Assembly: GCA_029582265.1 (NCBI GenBank)
Contig: CM055816.1
Location: 85,587,314 to 85,651,313 of the forward strand
Direction of reading: 5' to 3'
Origin: Zoroaster sp. YZ-2022
Taxonomy: Eukaryota > Echinodermata > Asteroidea > Forcipulatida > Zoroasteridae
Length of the DNA: 64,000 nt
The notes beneath the pieces were generated by a model, which saw nothing but the letters and a program-made list of their open reading frames with translations, was not told the origin of the DNA and did no database searches. Of this stretch, positions 24,136 through 33,890 are shown piece by piece. The translations under genes and the position numbers were made by a program. Every line of letters begins with the position of its first letter. Position 1 is the stretch's first letter.

Positions 24136-24522
24136 TTAAAACCAATTCTATAACCTGATCTTTTAGTGTACATTGTATGTATGCTTCTTTAAGCCTTGAG
24201 TCTACCTGGATGAGTCTACCTACAGTAAGATGCTAGAGGATCATTTAGTCTACAAAGCTCTGATTCTTTATCTTGTGAAGCAGGAAGTTGACTGTGGTGC
24301 TATTAGGGTTAACCTTTGACCTTGGGTCCCAAGGGCTGACCTCACTACTGTTGATTTTATGAATGGATCTGGACAGACTGTCTGTTGTCCAGGATTTCCC
24401 AAATTGTCATGAGTCACCAGATGATTCACATGAGACCATAATCCTATCTGCTGATGTACATGTACATGTACATGTACTCAAATGCCAAGGCTCAATCTGG
24501 GGTTAGAGTTTTAATATATATG

Positions 24523-24789
24523 TACTACTCAAAACAATTTAGGGAACACCGGAATAATCTTAGTTAAAGCAATATCATTTATTTCAGATGAACACAATGT
24601 TTCACAGAATTGATGAGAAACAACTGCACAATGAAACAGATGATAAAGGATGCATGTAGTGATTACACATTTCATGACATGACTACTGAAAGAGAGAGGG
24701 GGGGTTGCAAATGAAAATCCCGATTCATGGAACAATTCAAACCTATTTGATGTTAAAATCCGGTGTTCCCTAAATTGTTTTGAGTAGTA
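24523..24789. mobile_element. Tc1/mariner-type MITE
   Basis: Perfect terminal inverted repeats of about 31 bases, including TA, beginning TACTACTCAAAACAATTT and carrying AGGGAACACCGGA. 267 bp in all, with no coding capacity. TA ends and long perfect termini fit the Tc1/mariner superfamily. Confidence 0.85.
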
Positions 24790-24895
24790 TACTTCCCCAC
24801 CCTCCCCTCCCCTTACTTATCCTCTTAACCATGCAAAGCTACAAGTTTTAGCATGGAAACTGTTTTTTATCTTGGTATTTACAATAAAATGATAC

Positions 24896-25302
24896 TAGGG
24901 CTGTGCGTTTTCGGATATTTTTGGAACCGGATACCCGAAATCAGGAAACTTCGGATACCCGGATACCCATTTTTATTTTTGTTGAAAACATGCCTCCGGT
25001 GGTATACAAATACATGTACATGTACTGTAAATGGTAACAAATTGACTTTTATAATACAGAGGATATCATACTATCGATCTTTTCTTTATTGGAGTGTAAT
25101 CTCTTGAATTTAAAGATAATTGTCCGTACAAGTGCATTGTTCAAGAGTCACAGATTTCTGTTTGCACCGCTCAAATGTTAACTAAGTCCGAAATTTAAAA
25201 AGTCGTTTACGGGTACATTGTGTAATTGGAACCGAAAAATGGAACCGGGTAATGAACGTTTCGGTCGGGTATCCGGATACCCGGATACCCGGCACAGCCC
25301 TA
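24896..25302. mobile_element. hAT-type non-autonomous element with 8-bp target duplication
   Basis: Termini TAGGGCTGTGC and GCACAGCCCTA, with a subterminal reiterated GGATACCCG word. Flanked by the direct duplication AATGATAC (24888-24895 and 25303-25310). The uninterrupted paralogue at about 50484-50560 reads TACAATAAAATGATACAC, showing the empty site. An 8-base duplication is the hAT hallmark. 407 bp, non-coding. Confidence 0.92.
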
Positions 25303-25310
25303 AATGATAC

Positions 25311-25820
25311 ACAAGGAAAGTTTCCATGGTCTGAAGTTAGTCGGAACCTGGTTTCATGGTAGGATTTTCAAAATAAAAAGGTAGGATTTCCTACAAAAGT
25401 AGGAATAATATTATGCCTGGATGCTAATACTGAATAGCAATTTTGTGTAGCAAATTGAGAAATTTGTGTTGCATTTTGCTATGCGTTACAAGGGAAATCG
25501 TTCACTGCATCTGACAACTTTTTTCTCAAATGAATGTATCCTGGAATGCATTACATGTTGTTGGTATTATAGTACTGAACTTTGAAGGAAAGATGGAGTG
25601 ACTTCATGTGCTATGATAAGATATTTCCTGCTTCATGCAATCAATCAAGAACTACTCTCAAGCTGTGTCAGTGTTGGCCTTGTACATGTACATTCATGTT
25701 AAATTCATGTTGCAGTTGATTTAGAAAAACATGACTAATGCAATCAACAAGGTCAAGTCTGTAGACCGACCACCTGTTTATTACACAGGTGAGGTGTTGC
25801 TGTCACGAAAGGTTCCCGAT
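25311..25820. other. Repeat flank and unannotated stretch
   Basis: 25311-25420 continues the repeat shared with 50524-50610 (GTAGGATTTTCAAAATAAAA). The rest has no recognised feature. Confidence 0.5.
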
Positions 25821-25821
25821 T

Positions 25822-26200
25822 GGGGCCTAATGGTACCCTCATTGGGAGAAAAGGTTTCATTTAAGACATTGTAAGTATCTCTCAATGGGGATATACATGT
25901 AGTATCACAGAATGTGGTGATGTCACCAAAAGATTTCCAATTAGTAACCTCATCTACTGGTTTTATGATTTGAATATCTCCCGATCAGGATAACATGGGG
26001 CCTAATGGTACCCTCATTGGGAGAAAAGGTTTCATTTAAGACATTGTAAGTATCTCTCAATGGGGATATACATGTAGTATCACAGAATGTGGTGATGTCA
26101 CCAAAAGATTTCCAATTAGTAACCTCATCTACTGGTTTTATGATTTGAATATCTCCCGATCAGGATAACATGGGGCCTAATGGTACCTTTCATGAAGAGA
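25822..26200 (+). repeat. 175-bp tandem repeat
   Basis: GGGGCCTAATGGTACC recurs at 25822, 25997 and 26172. The first two units appear nearly identical and the third is partial and diverged. Confidence 0.9.
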
Positions 26201-26234
26201 AAAGGTTCCATTCAGAAGTACAATGTACCTCTTA

Positions 26235-26400
26235 AATTTGTTGAGGATTTACATCCCCACAAACAAGAAACTAGAGGTTTGGACACAATACAGGCTACTT
26301 CTTTCTTTCCTTGGTAGCTACTTCTCTTTCAACAAATTTTTAAACAAGGGGAGATTTGTAAAAAAAATCCTGAAATCAGGAAAATTCCTGAGGAATCACA
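26235..26400 (+). repeat. Dispersed repeat, copy 2
   Basis: Right part of the repeat at 21838-22105. Its segment GGACACAATACAGGCTACTT shows the empty site for the SINE at 53363-53900. It ends about 30 bases from the fibrillin-like exon. Confidence 0.7.
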
Positions 26401-26431
26401 GATGATCTTGAGAGCATACACATGTACTTAC

Positions 26432-26557
26432 CCACACAACGTACTCCCTGTGGTGTCCTCTGGAGTTGGAATCCAGCTGGGCATGTAGTGCTACCAGGTG
26501 ATGCAGCACGTTCTGGGCTTGGCATACCACCACCACATGTACTGCAACCATTACCTC
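26432..26557 (-). CDS. Fibrillin-like gene, exon with Cys-containing half-module
   Basis: 126 bases, acceptor TTATGCAG and donor GTAAGT, entering and leaving in phase 1. It encodes 41 full codons: GNGCSTCGGG, a Pro/Ser/Ala-rich middle, then TTCPAGFQLQR and GVRCV. Only four cysteines are present, in a C-x2-C ... C-x14-C pattern, so this is not a complete EGF domain. The C-P-x-G-F ... C-V ending resembles the last half of EGF modules that precede a D-x-D-E-C cbEGF in fibulins and hemicentins. The next exon would be expected to begin with AT to make the Asp of a cbEGF, but I could not find it below 26.4 kb. The splice sites and phase support a real exon; the domain call is uncertain. Confidence 0.65.
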
Positions 26558-26957
26558 CTGCATAACAAGGGCAGATACAATAATAAACCAATGAAACCAA
26601 CAAACCGATTCCATTAATAACACCCCGTTGCTCAATTTATTACAATGCAACAGCCAGTCATTAATTAAAGCTTTGAATAAATTGTGACAGGCTCTGGCAA
26701 AACCCTAAACATGGACCCAATTTTCAAAAGTGACCTCCCAAATTGATCGTGAAAATTAACAATGTTCCCAACAACGTTTCAGGATTTTTCTTTTTCCATC
26801 AAAATCTAGAGAAAATACTCTATATGGTGACATGGAAACTGGTCCCTCAAACTGATCCCTGGGGTCAGTTTTTGACCTTTTCATGACTGTTACGCATTAT
26901 GGTAAATGCCAAGAAGTTTCAGGTTTTGTCAGAGCGGGTCACAATTTTCTAGCAAGT

Positions 26958-27187
26958 AAGCATACTCATAGAAGCAGTTCTTCCAACATTACCAATGTTG
27001 TACCTTCCCTAATAATGTATATCTTGATTCAAAGAAAGTAAGTACAATGTATACTCATGGAGGCAGTTTTGCCAACATTACCAATGATGTACCTTCCCTT
27101 TAATGTATATCTTGATTCAAAGAAAGTAAGTACAATGTATACTCATGGAGGCAGTTTTGCCAACATTAACAATGATGTACCTCCCCT
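26958..27187 (+). repeat. 81-bp satellite, outlying diverged block, left part
   Basis: Three diverged monomers of the 5.6-17.8 kb satellite (CATAGAAGCAGTTCTTCCAA, CTTGATTCAAAGAAAGTAAG), lying in an intron. Monomers here read CCCTTTAATGTATATC, creating the TTAA used by the next element. Confidence 0.9.
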
Positions 27188-27191
27188 TTAA

Positions 27192-27831
27192 CCCTCCTAC
27201 TGTTTGACCATTTGAAACCATTCAAAATTTCCACTTACCAAAATGCCCATTGGTTTTGTACACACCTGGTGATACCATTTGAACAGTGTTGGTAGCAAGC
27301 TTAACTACCATTCATATCCATTCAAATGGTTTTGAATGGTTGTTACACTACACCTTGGTGTGTTTCCATAGCCGAATGGATTCAAATGGTGAATGTACTT
27401 CACAGTGGCTTATCATTCAAATGGTTTTAATTGGTGGATACATTACACCTTGGTGTGGTTTTACATAGCCGAAAAACAAAACCTGCATTATGTAGATAAA
27501 GTGGGCCATCCATTATCTCAGTACCCTATGGAGTTTTAACACATGGTGGCCAGTGTACAAGTAATTGATCTACCACTTAAAAATGGCACTAGGGTCTTTA
27601 GGGTATAGCAGACCTGTCATTCAAAACCATTTACTCATGTCACTGGCATAGAGGGTCCATTAATTCACCACTTAGAAGTATCCAAACAAGGTTTTGTATT
27701 AGCTGACCTACCATTCCAAACCATTTGGGAATCAATACTGTACACAGTTATTTCACCATTGAAAACCACAAAAGCGAATGGTTTCAAATGGTGGGCCAAC
27801 TTGTATGAAAAAGGCACCAGAAGTAGGAGGG
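27192..27831. mobile_element. TTAA-flanked MITE (CCCTCCTACT family, CATTTGAA word)
   Basis: Termini CCCTCCTACT and AGTAGGAGGG with TTAA on both sides (27188-27191, 27832-27835). The interior reiterates ACCATTTGAAACCATTC-like words in both orientations. It splits a satellite monomer exactly at TTAA. A shorter inverted copy is at 55394-55760. TTAA plus a CCC start fits a piggyBac-type non-autonomous element. Confidence 0.85.
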
Positions 27832-27835
27832 TTAA

Positions 27836-28317
27836 TGTACATGTATATATACTCACAGAAGCAGTTTTGCCAACATTACCAATGATGCACCTTCCCTTCA
27901 ATGTATATCTTGATTCAAAGAGAGTAAGCATACTCATAGAAGCAGTTTTGCCAACATTACCAATGATGTACCTTCCCTTCAATGTATATATCTTGATTCA
28001 AAGAGAGTAAGCATACTCATAGAAGCAGTTTTGTCAACATTACCAATGTTGTATCTTCCCTTCAATGTATATCTTGATTCAAAGAGTAAGCATACTCATA
28101 GAAGCAGTTTTGTCAACATTACCAATGTTGTATCTTCACTTCAATGTATATCTTGATTCAAAGAGAGTAAGCATACTCATAGAAGCAGTTTTGTCAACAT
28201 TACCAATGTTGTATCTTCCCTTCAATGTATATTCAAAGAGAGTAAGCATACTCATAGAAGCAGTTTTCCCAACATTACCAGTGTTGTACCTTCCTTTCAA
28301 TGTATATCTTGATTCAA
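27836..28317 (+). repeat. 81-bp satellite, outlying block, right part
   Basis: Six or so monomers continuing the block at 26958. Several carry GTTTTGTCAACATTACC and GTTGTATCTTC variants not seen in the main array, so this block has diverged separately. Confidence 0.9.
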
Positions 28318-28380
28318 AGAGGGTCCGAGAGGGTCCGAGAAGACCCTGACAAGACCCTGACAAGACCCTGACAAGACCCA
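28318..28380. repeat. Short tandem repeats GAGGGTCC and AGACCCTGACA
   Basis: Two to three GAGGGTCCGA units are followed by four AGACCCTGACA units, forming the junction between satellite and the next repeat. Confidence 0.8.
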
Positions 28381-28560
28381 TGGTTCTCCCTGAAGCACGT
28401 TCTCACTTAGCGATAGTTGACAAACGAGTTGCCCTATATTGGTTCTCCCTGACAATAGCGACAGCTGAGATACTTGTTGCCTGATAAAGTTCTTTTAAAA
28501 ACCTGTCCCTTACTTAGCGATAGTTGAGATAAACACATGGTGTTACCGCAAACCGAAACG
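28381..28560 (+). repeat. Dispersed retroelement-like repeat, copy
   Basis: Shares TGGTTCTCCCTGA, CTTAGCGATAGTTGA and CCGCAAACCGAAACGATA with 22205-22560 in opposite orientation. Non-coding. Confidence 0.6.
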
Positions 28561-28640
28561 ATAGGAAATTATCAATGTTCCAATGAAAACAAACATTTCT
28601 GGAAATCGCCGATAAAACACGGGCAATACATATTTAAAGG

Positions 28641-28765
28641 TAGTGTTGGAGCAAAGGCTTTGATCCTCAAGGCAAAGGCTTTTACCCTCAGGCCTTAAGG
28701 CTAAGGCCAAGGCCCTAAAATCAAGCCTTAAGGCCAAGGCTCAGCATCAAGGCACTACATCACTG
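28641..28765. mobile_element. hAT-type MITE, 125 bp
   Basis: Direct 8-base duplication TTTAAAGG (28633-28640 and 28766-28773) around a palindromic interior of reiterated AAGGC/GCCTT words. Ends TAGTGTTGGAGC and CACTACATCACTG. The duplication length supports hAT. Confidence 0.75.
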
Positions 28766-28773
28766 TTTAAAGG

Positions 28774-29295
28774 TAATGTATAGAATGTATTATTTTGGCA
28801 CGTTATGGAAACTTCATTTTGCTGTAAAGCAACGGACTCTCTCATCCCCCTGCAATCATCAAACCTTTCCTGTTTGTTCACAAACTCCAAGTTTTCATGA
28901 TTCCTTGTGATTAGCCCTGATCTTGTGACGGGGCAGGCTTTGTCGTCAACAGGAACACTCAAAGGTTCTTTCTATTAAGATAAGATTTCTAACACAGCAT
29001 GGTGGATGAACCTGATGTCATAGAAAATTTCCACTTTTCTATCTCCATGAATATTTTTAGAGCTTTAATTGCTAAATATTTGTGTTCCATGCATGGTTTT
29101 AGGGGAATGGTTGATGAAATCAGGTGAGGCAATTTATTTTTTAATTACTAGGATTACGGAATGTCCGCTCCCGAAGTTGAATGGGTTTACCAAAAAAACA
29201 AAAACAAAAAACAAACAAAAAAAACACAGACTGAAAGTGCCCTCCTTTTAGAAAGGCACCTTCACTCACTTTTTTTCCTTTCATATTTTGTACAG
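28774..29295. other. Unannotated intronic stretch
   Basis: No recognised repeat or exon. A-rich run with repeated AAACAAAAA words at 29191-29226. Confidence 0.45.
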
Positions 29296-29457
29296 GGGTT
29301 CGCCAAATGCAAGCAGGCACTAATGACTCCTGTCTCATTGAGTAGCAACCAGACAGACGCAAATACGTATCATGCATATTGGACTGTGGACGTTTCCAGG
29401 TACGGCTTGGAAGCGATGTTCAGTGACTATATGCAATCCGTGGCAGCGGGCCTGTAA
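29296..29457 (+). CDS. Possible terminal exon or gene fragment, unknown
   Basis: A pyrimidine-rich tract and ATTTTGTACAG precede an open frame that runs to TAA at 29455-29457. It encodes GFAKCKQALMT ... YHAYWTVDVSRYGLEAMFSD ... SVAAGL, 53 residues. The base composition is more balanced than its surroundings. I recognise no family. It is on the opposite strand to the fibrillin-like gene and inside its intron. It could be a nested gene's last exon, a captured gene fragment, or chance. Confidence 0.25.
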   Translation, partial: GFAKCKQALMTPVSLSSNQTDANTYHAYWTVDVSRYGLEAMFSDYMQSVAAGL

Positions 29458-29501
29458 TCAGAGTTAATTTTTTTAAATGCCTGACCAGAGTTGTTGACTC
29501 G

Positions 29502-29785
29502 ATTAAGTGACCTTAAGTGACCTTAAGTGACCTTAAGTGACTCCAAATCACATGTTTTGGTTTCGTTTTGACTCGACTTCACTAGGAAAAAGTTACTTTT
29601 GACTTGACTTCAACAATATGACCTGGCAACAGTTAAACCCGTGATCAGTTTTTGAGATTGCCAATAGTGTATAGTGGCTTTAAGAAAACAATGAAGCCAT
29701 TGTAGAAACAATAAAGTCATTGTCTATAGAAACAATGAAGCCATTGTCTACAGAAACAATGAAGTCATTGTAGAAGTAAGGTTGG
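29502..29785. repeat. Two small tandem repeats
   Basis: 29502-29545 holds four TTAAGTGACC units. 29690-29785 holds about four units of GAAACAATGAAGCCATTGTC, each with an inner CAATG/CATTG palindrome. Confidence 0.8.
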
Positions 29786-29799
29786 CACTAGTAACACCA

Positions 29800-30480
29800 T
29801 GTAACAATTTCTTAGGAGTTGTTGGTTCTGAGAAGAACCGGTGTTGAGAAAAACTCCATTCTCCTGAAGATGATCAGAGTACAGTACAGCTTAGAAATTA
29901 CTTCAAAAACACGCAGGCAATGTGCGAGGCGTTACAAGTAACATGCAAGGGCACCCGTTAAAATCACGCGAGTATGCGAGTAACGTGCTGATCGAAACGT
30001 CAAAATTCTCACCACCGGTTCTTTTTAGACCCAACAATTAATAATTTTTGGTTATAAAAGGATATGACGCTCGATATGCGGCAGAGTGCACCCCCTCTCA
30101 TTGTGTTCCAGGAATCTTAGGAATTCTTTAGAGGATTTCAGGGGGGGGGGAGGTCAGTTAACGATAGAACAACAGTGTGTTAGTGTATAGGGACATTTTG
30201 GGGGGGGCACTCTGCCGCATATCGAGCATGGTATACTAAAAAGAACCGGTGGTGAAAATCTTGGGTTCTGAATCCGAGTATACTGATCAAAACGTCAAGA
30301 TTTTCACCACCAAGAACCAATTATTATTACAACTCCTAAGAGATTGTTTACAAGGTGCTACCGCAAACCTTACTCCTACTGTACTTCCACCATGCAAAGC
30401 TTGCTTCAAAGACTACCTAGTGAAGACATCCCCATATCTAGAGGATTATAAGCTCCAAAGAATGTGAAGAAAAACATATG
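29800..30480 (+). repeat. Dispersed retroelement-like repeat, nested and duplicated
   Basis: Contains CTCCTGAAGATGATCAGAG, GTGCTGATCGAAACGTC (about 29986) and GTATACTGATCAAAACGTCA (about 30280), with mirrored AGAACCGGTGGTGAAAAT words. The last part (ACCATGCAAAGCTTGCTTC) matches the family end seen at 555-572. Interrupted by the element at 30069-30227. Decayed copies of the core at 22521-22560. Confidence 0.55.
30069..30227. mobile_element. MITE with 21-bp inverted arms and G/C runs
   Basis: GCTCGATATGCGGCAGAGTGC at 30069-30089 is perfectly inverted at 30207-30227, with C- and G-runs just inside each arm. The true ends may extend a few bases outward. Confidence 0.7.
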
Positions 30481-30598
30481 GTGAGGTAGAGACTGATAAC
30501 CCAAGCACAGTGGGAATAGGTACACTAAGGGCATAACTTCTATGTGACCTCTCATATTTAACCTCTGACCCCTAACCCTTGACCCCGCCGTTCTTTAC

Positions 30599-30718
30599 CT
30601 GAGCAAGTCCTTCTGTTGCTCTGAAGAGTTCCTGTCAAACAAGAGCATTGGTATCCTCCTAAGGTATTTCGGCAATTCTGTTGGCATAGCGACGAGTATC
30701 TGGAACACTCATCAACAT
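30599..30718 (-). CDS. Fibrillin-like gene, calcium-binding EGF exon
   Basis: 120 bases with acceptor TTTTTCAG and donor GTAAAG, phase 1 in and out, so one whole domain per exon as in fibrillins and fibulins. With the split Asp it reads DVDECSRYSSLCQQNC, then RNTLGGYQCSCL and SNRRTCS. It has six cysteines (C-x6-C-x3-C-x8-C-x1-C-x11-C) and the D-V-D-E-C entry, N-T and G-Y motifs of a calcium-binding EGF. Conserved Asn in C-R-N-T and the following Gly-Tyr are in the usual places. It is the clearest domain in the window. The exon is too short and start-less to appear as a long reading frame. In the protein it should contribute a rigid calcium-stabilised rod unit. Confidence 0.88.
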
Positions 30719-30890
30719 CTGAAAAATGATAATTGGAGCAAATTAGATTTCAAATTCAATTTAAAGTTATTTTGTGGATTGATCCACCATACAGGAAAAT
30801 GTGTCAAAAATCATTGAGGTTAGCCGATACATTTTTTTATTTATATTTATTGCTGACATTTTTGATAGGATTGTAGCTTGCCTGCTGTCA

Positions 30891-31020
30891 GCAGGCAAGC
30901 TCAGTAGTTCAGGGGTTAAGACGTCTGCACTAGTAAGCAGGAGGTTGTGGATTTGATTCCCATCCAAGTCAACTGTGGAAGTTTTTTCTACAGACACGCA
31001 GCAGGCACTGAGAATACAGC
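30891..31020 (+). mobile_element. tRNA-Thr-derived SINE
   Basis: Head with GGTTAAGACGTCTGCACTAG, TAAGCAGGAGG, a decayed B box (GATTTGATTCCC), then a TTTTTTCTACAGACACGCAG body. The anticodon arm CTGCACTAGTAAGCAG resembles tRNA-Thr with anticodon AGT. Lies in the short intron between two fibrillin-like exons. Confidence 0.75.
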
Positions 31021-31339
31021 GCTTCATTCATACATCTGTTTAGAGCAAAAATTTGAAATTTTATCGTGGAGATTTGTGAAGTGTTTTCATCTTGTAGGAT
31101 CGGTCTAGCATGATGCCATGGCCTGCTTCCCCCAAAAAATATAAACTATGACAAATTCAGGGAATATACACTTCTTAGGTTCAAGGTTTATTATTATGTC
31201 TGCAACCATTCAAATCTCCCCTCCTCTCTCCTCCATGTCACCCCATCACTTCCCCTTATCTGAACTGTTTTTTCCTTACTGAACAACCTTCAGAACCCCA
31301 CATATTGAGCCGGTAAACAAAAGTTGATTTTAAAGATAC

Positions 31340-31415
31340 CGTTTCTGTGCGTTTGCTTTTTCACCAGCAATATGCCCTGCTGACAGTCTGCTTCGATCGT
31401 GACAATACTGTCCCT
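31340..31415. mobile_element. AGGGACA-type MITE remnant, right end
   Basis: Retains ATGCCCTGCTGACAGTCTGC and CGTGACAATACTGTCCCTTT next to TTAA at 31416, where the following element was inserted. Confidence 0.6.
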
Positions 31416-31419
31416 TTAA

Positions 31420-31718
31420 TCCTAACTACCCCAAATCCTCCAAAATCTTTCTCCTGGTTTTGCCTGATTTTGATGGATTCAGTACTCAATAGTATAGCCC
31501 AGTGAAATGAGCATGTAGCCATGTGTACCAAATCCATCAAACTCCACCGGCTGCTTTTGTTGGATTCAGGACTGTGTATAGCCAAGCCATGGATGCTTTG
31601 CATTTACTACTGTACCAATTCCATCAAAGTCCAACAATTGGGGTACCTTTTTACTGCATGTTGATGAATTTTGGAGGATTTGGAATGGTTTCTATCCAAA
31701 ATCCTTATTGGGTTAGGG
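31420..31718. mobile_element. TTAA-flanked MITE (CCTAACT family)
   Basis: TTAA at 31416-31419 and 31719-31722, termini TCCTAACTACCCC and GGGTTAGGG. The interior repeats AATCCTCCAAAATC and CCATCAAA words in both orientations. Only 60 bases upstream of the EGF exon's splice donor in window coordinates. Confidence 0.75.
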
Positions 31719-31781
31719 TTAAGGCATTATTTCAGAATTTCTCTAGAATCTAATTACTTAGATAACGTGATGTCAATTTAC

Positions 31782-32015
31782 CTATGCAGTTGTGTCTGTC
31801 CGATGCCAGCATGTAACCAGGGGGACAGGTACAACTCATACCCCCGGTAGATGTGGAGCCACATGAATATCGACATCCCATAGTGCTACAGGATTGAGCG
31901 GTACTCGTACCATACACCGGTCTAGTCTGGTACCCTTGGATGTAGCGTGGAGCTGATACTGAAGCAGATGGTCCACGGTTTAGGGATGCGTATTGCGGCT
32001 GTGTGTAGGAAGGCA
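31782..32015 (-). CDS. Fibrillin-like gene, linker plus EGF-like exon
   Basis: 234 bases, acceptor CTTGATAG and donor GTAAAT, phase 1 in and out, 77 full codons. The first ~45 residues are cysteine-free and rich in Gln, Ser, Pro, Tyr and Arg (PSYTQPQYASLN ... RYIQGYQTRPVYG), a likely flexible or protease-exposed linker. The second part is an EGF-like domain: SCSTMGCRYSCGSTSTGG, then MSCTCPPGYMLASDRHNCI, six cysteines in C-x4-C-x3-C-x9-C-x1-C-x12-C. It lacks the D-x-D-E-C entry, so calcium binding is doubtful for this domain. The end (NCI followed by a split Asp) leads directly into the cbEGF exon at 30599-30718, as in tandem EGF arrays of matrix proteins. Confidence 0.8.
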
Positions 32016-32194
32016 CTATCAAGAGAAAGACAAAATAATGAAAAGTTTTTTAAAAATATAAAATTATTTTATGCATTCATTCACTTTTACATTGACTATA
32101 CTACTGTACACATGTATTATCAGTCTATTACAACAGCATTGTGATGTTCAACACAAATGTACAAATGTTCAATACAATGTCCTCTGCAGTTTAA

Positions 32195-32475
32195 CCCTAA
32201 CCCCTAGGCATTCTGGCTAGGAACCTTCTTTAACCCTAACCCCCTAGGCATTTTGGCCAGGACCCTTCCTGAATCCTCCAAAATCCTCCAGTGCACTTTT
32301 GGAAACATGCCCTTATCTTCAAAATGCACCATGCATTTTCGTTGATCTTTCATATTCAGCACTTATGGCCTGTACTTCTTGCCAGATAGTAATTTTGTCC
32401 CATTTGAAGAGGTGAAAGTACAAATTTCCAACAGTGCTGAATTTTCACCAAAAAGTGCCCCTTGGAGGATTTTAA
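32195..32475 (-). mobile_element. TTAA MITE (CCTAACC family), inverted diverged copy
   Basis: Begins after TTAA (32191-32194) with CCCTAACCCCTAGGCATTCT, repeated once at 32232. Shares AATCCTCCAAAATCCTCC, GCACTTTTGGAAACATGCCC and CCAACAGTGCTGAATTTTC with 63110-63454 in inverse orientation. The far terminus looks truncated. Confidence 0.7.
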
Positions 32476-33404
32476 GAAAAAGTTCTCATTACCTTCATTC
32501 TAAGAGAGTAGCAACATTATTTACCTAATCATTCACTTGTATGCATCAAGATTACGAAAACAAATCTAAACCATTTATAAATAAATGGTTTTTCAAATGT
32601 TTGTGCAAAATATATGTACACAATCAAATTTACAAATTAATTTAACCAACCTAACCATTAAAACCCTTCTACACATGGAGGCCACTCAGATCCACTAAAT
32701 TCTGTTTTTCAGCAACCTTCAGTACATACATGTACTGTACAAGCCTGCTGTCCTTTCCAAGTAATCTTACAACATCAACTGTGTGCCACCCAAGGACACT
32801 GTAAATGTTTGAACATATTAGTATGGCCTGCAATGTATCAATGGGAGACCACCTTACCCTGTAATCTCAGTGGTGTGACAGTGCACAGAAGGGTAACCAT
32901 AGGAGGCCACTGGCAACAGCTAATGGCTTGGAGTGGCCTGAATGGGTTGTTTCAATAATTGCACTGATTGTAGAAGGGTTAAACAAAATTAGTTTATTCG
33001 GGTAAAACTGGACAAAGCACAGGATATAACCTTGCATATTTTAGCCACAAATAGGCCTCTTGGCACAACATCTACAGTGCAGGTGTACTATCAAATCAGA
33101 GCATTAAACTATTACATGTATAAAACGAATACTGCATGCCTAGTTTCAAAATATCCTAAAAACAGAAGAATGTCTAGTCAAGAGTTTATAAAACAGTATG
33201 CTGTTAATATAGACCTTGATGACAACCATGACCCCAAATGGCCAACAGCATGACATGTGAACTAGATCATGAATTGTACTAGGGTGGTATAAAGTGCCAA
33301 TCAGAAAGTATTGTTTATTATTTCATTAGGAGAGCATGTAGGACAGGCCACTGACAGAAGGACGTTAGATTCATTGGTCAAAACCAAAGAGAACGGAACC
33401 AGGA
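32476..33404. other. Unannotated intronic stretch
   Basis: No exon with good splice sites was seen. Some GGCCACT words recur near 32681 and 32908. Short chance frame at 33032-33253. Confidence 0.45.
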
Positions 33405-33890
33405 GTGTGATCTGACAAAAAGTAACAAATCTTGAAAAGTGGGTAGTGGGCCTGGGTCTCCCTTCAGTCTAGAGGACAAAGCCCCCTGAACCTCCTGGAT
33501 GTTTAATTTTGGAGGATTTACAGCCGGGGTGTGATTGGGCAGTTTTGAAAAATCCACGTACATTTCGCTAGGGGTATTGGGGCCGCTGTTGTGAACAGCG
33601 CTGGGGTGAAATTCTATAGTTCTGAGCATATACTTTGCTTTCCTTTATTGCTTAAATCTTTAAAATCCAGAGGATCACAACACTGTGATTTGTAAAAATC
33701 CGAAAATCCGGACAAATCACACCCTTGTTACAGACTCTCCACATCCCCACAAACAAGAAACTAGAGGTTTGGACACAATACAGGAGGCTAATGCTGTCTT
33801 TCCTTGGTGATGACTTCTCATCTTTCAAGAAAATTTTGAGGCAAAGGTAGATTTGTAAAAAAAAATCCCGAGAAATCACAGGCCCAAGGA
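33405..33890 (+). repeat. Dispersed repeat, copy 3 (longest uninterrupted)
   Basis: Matches 21838-22105 but carries an extra ~190-base segment (33530-33725) whose ends read GTGTGATTGGGCAG and GACAAATCACACCC, perhaps a nested element. Ends with AATCCCGAGAAATCACA. Confidence 0.65.
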
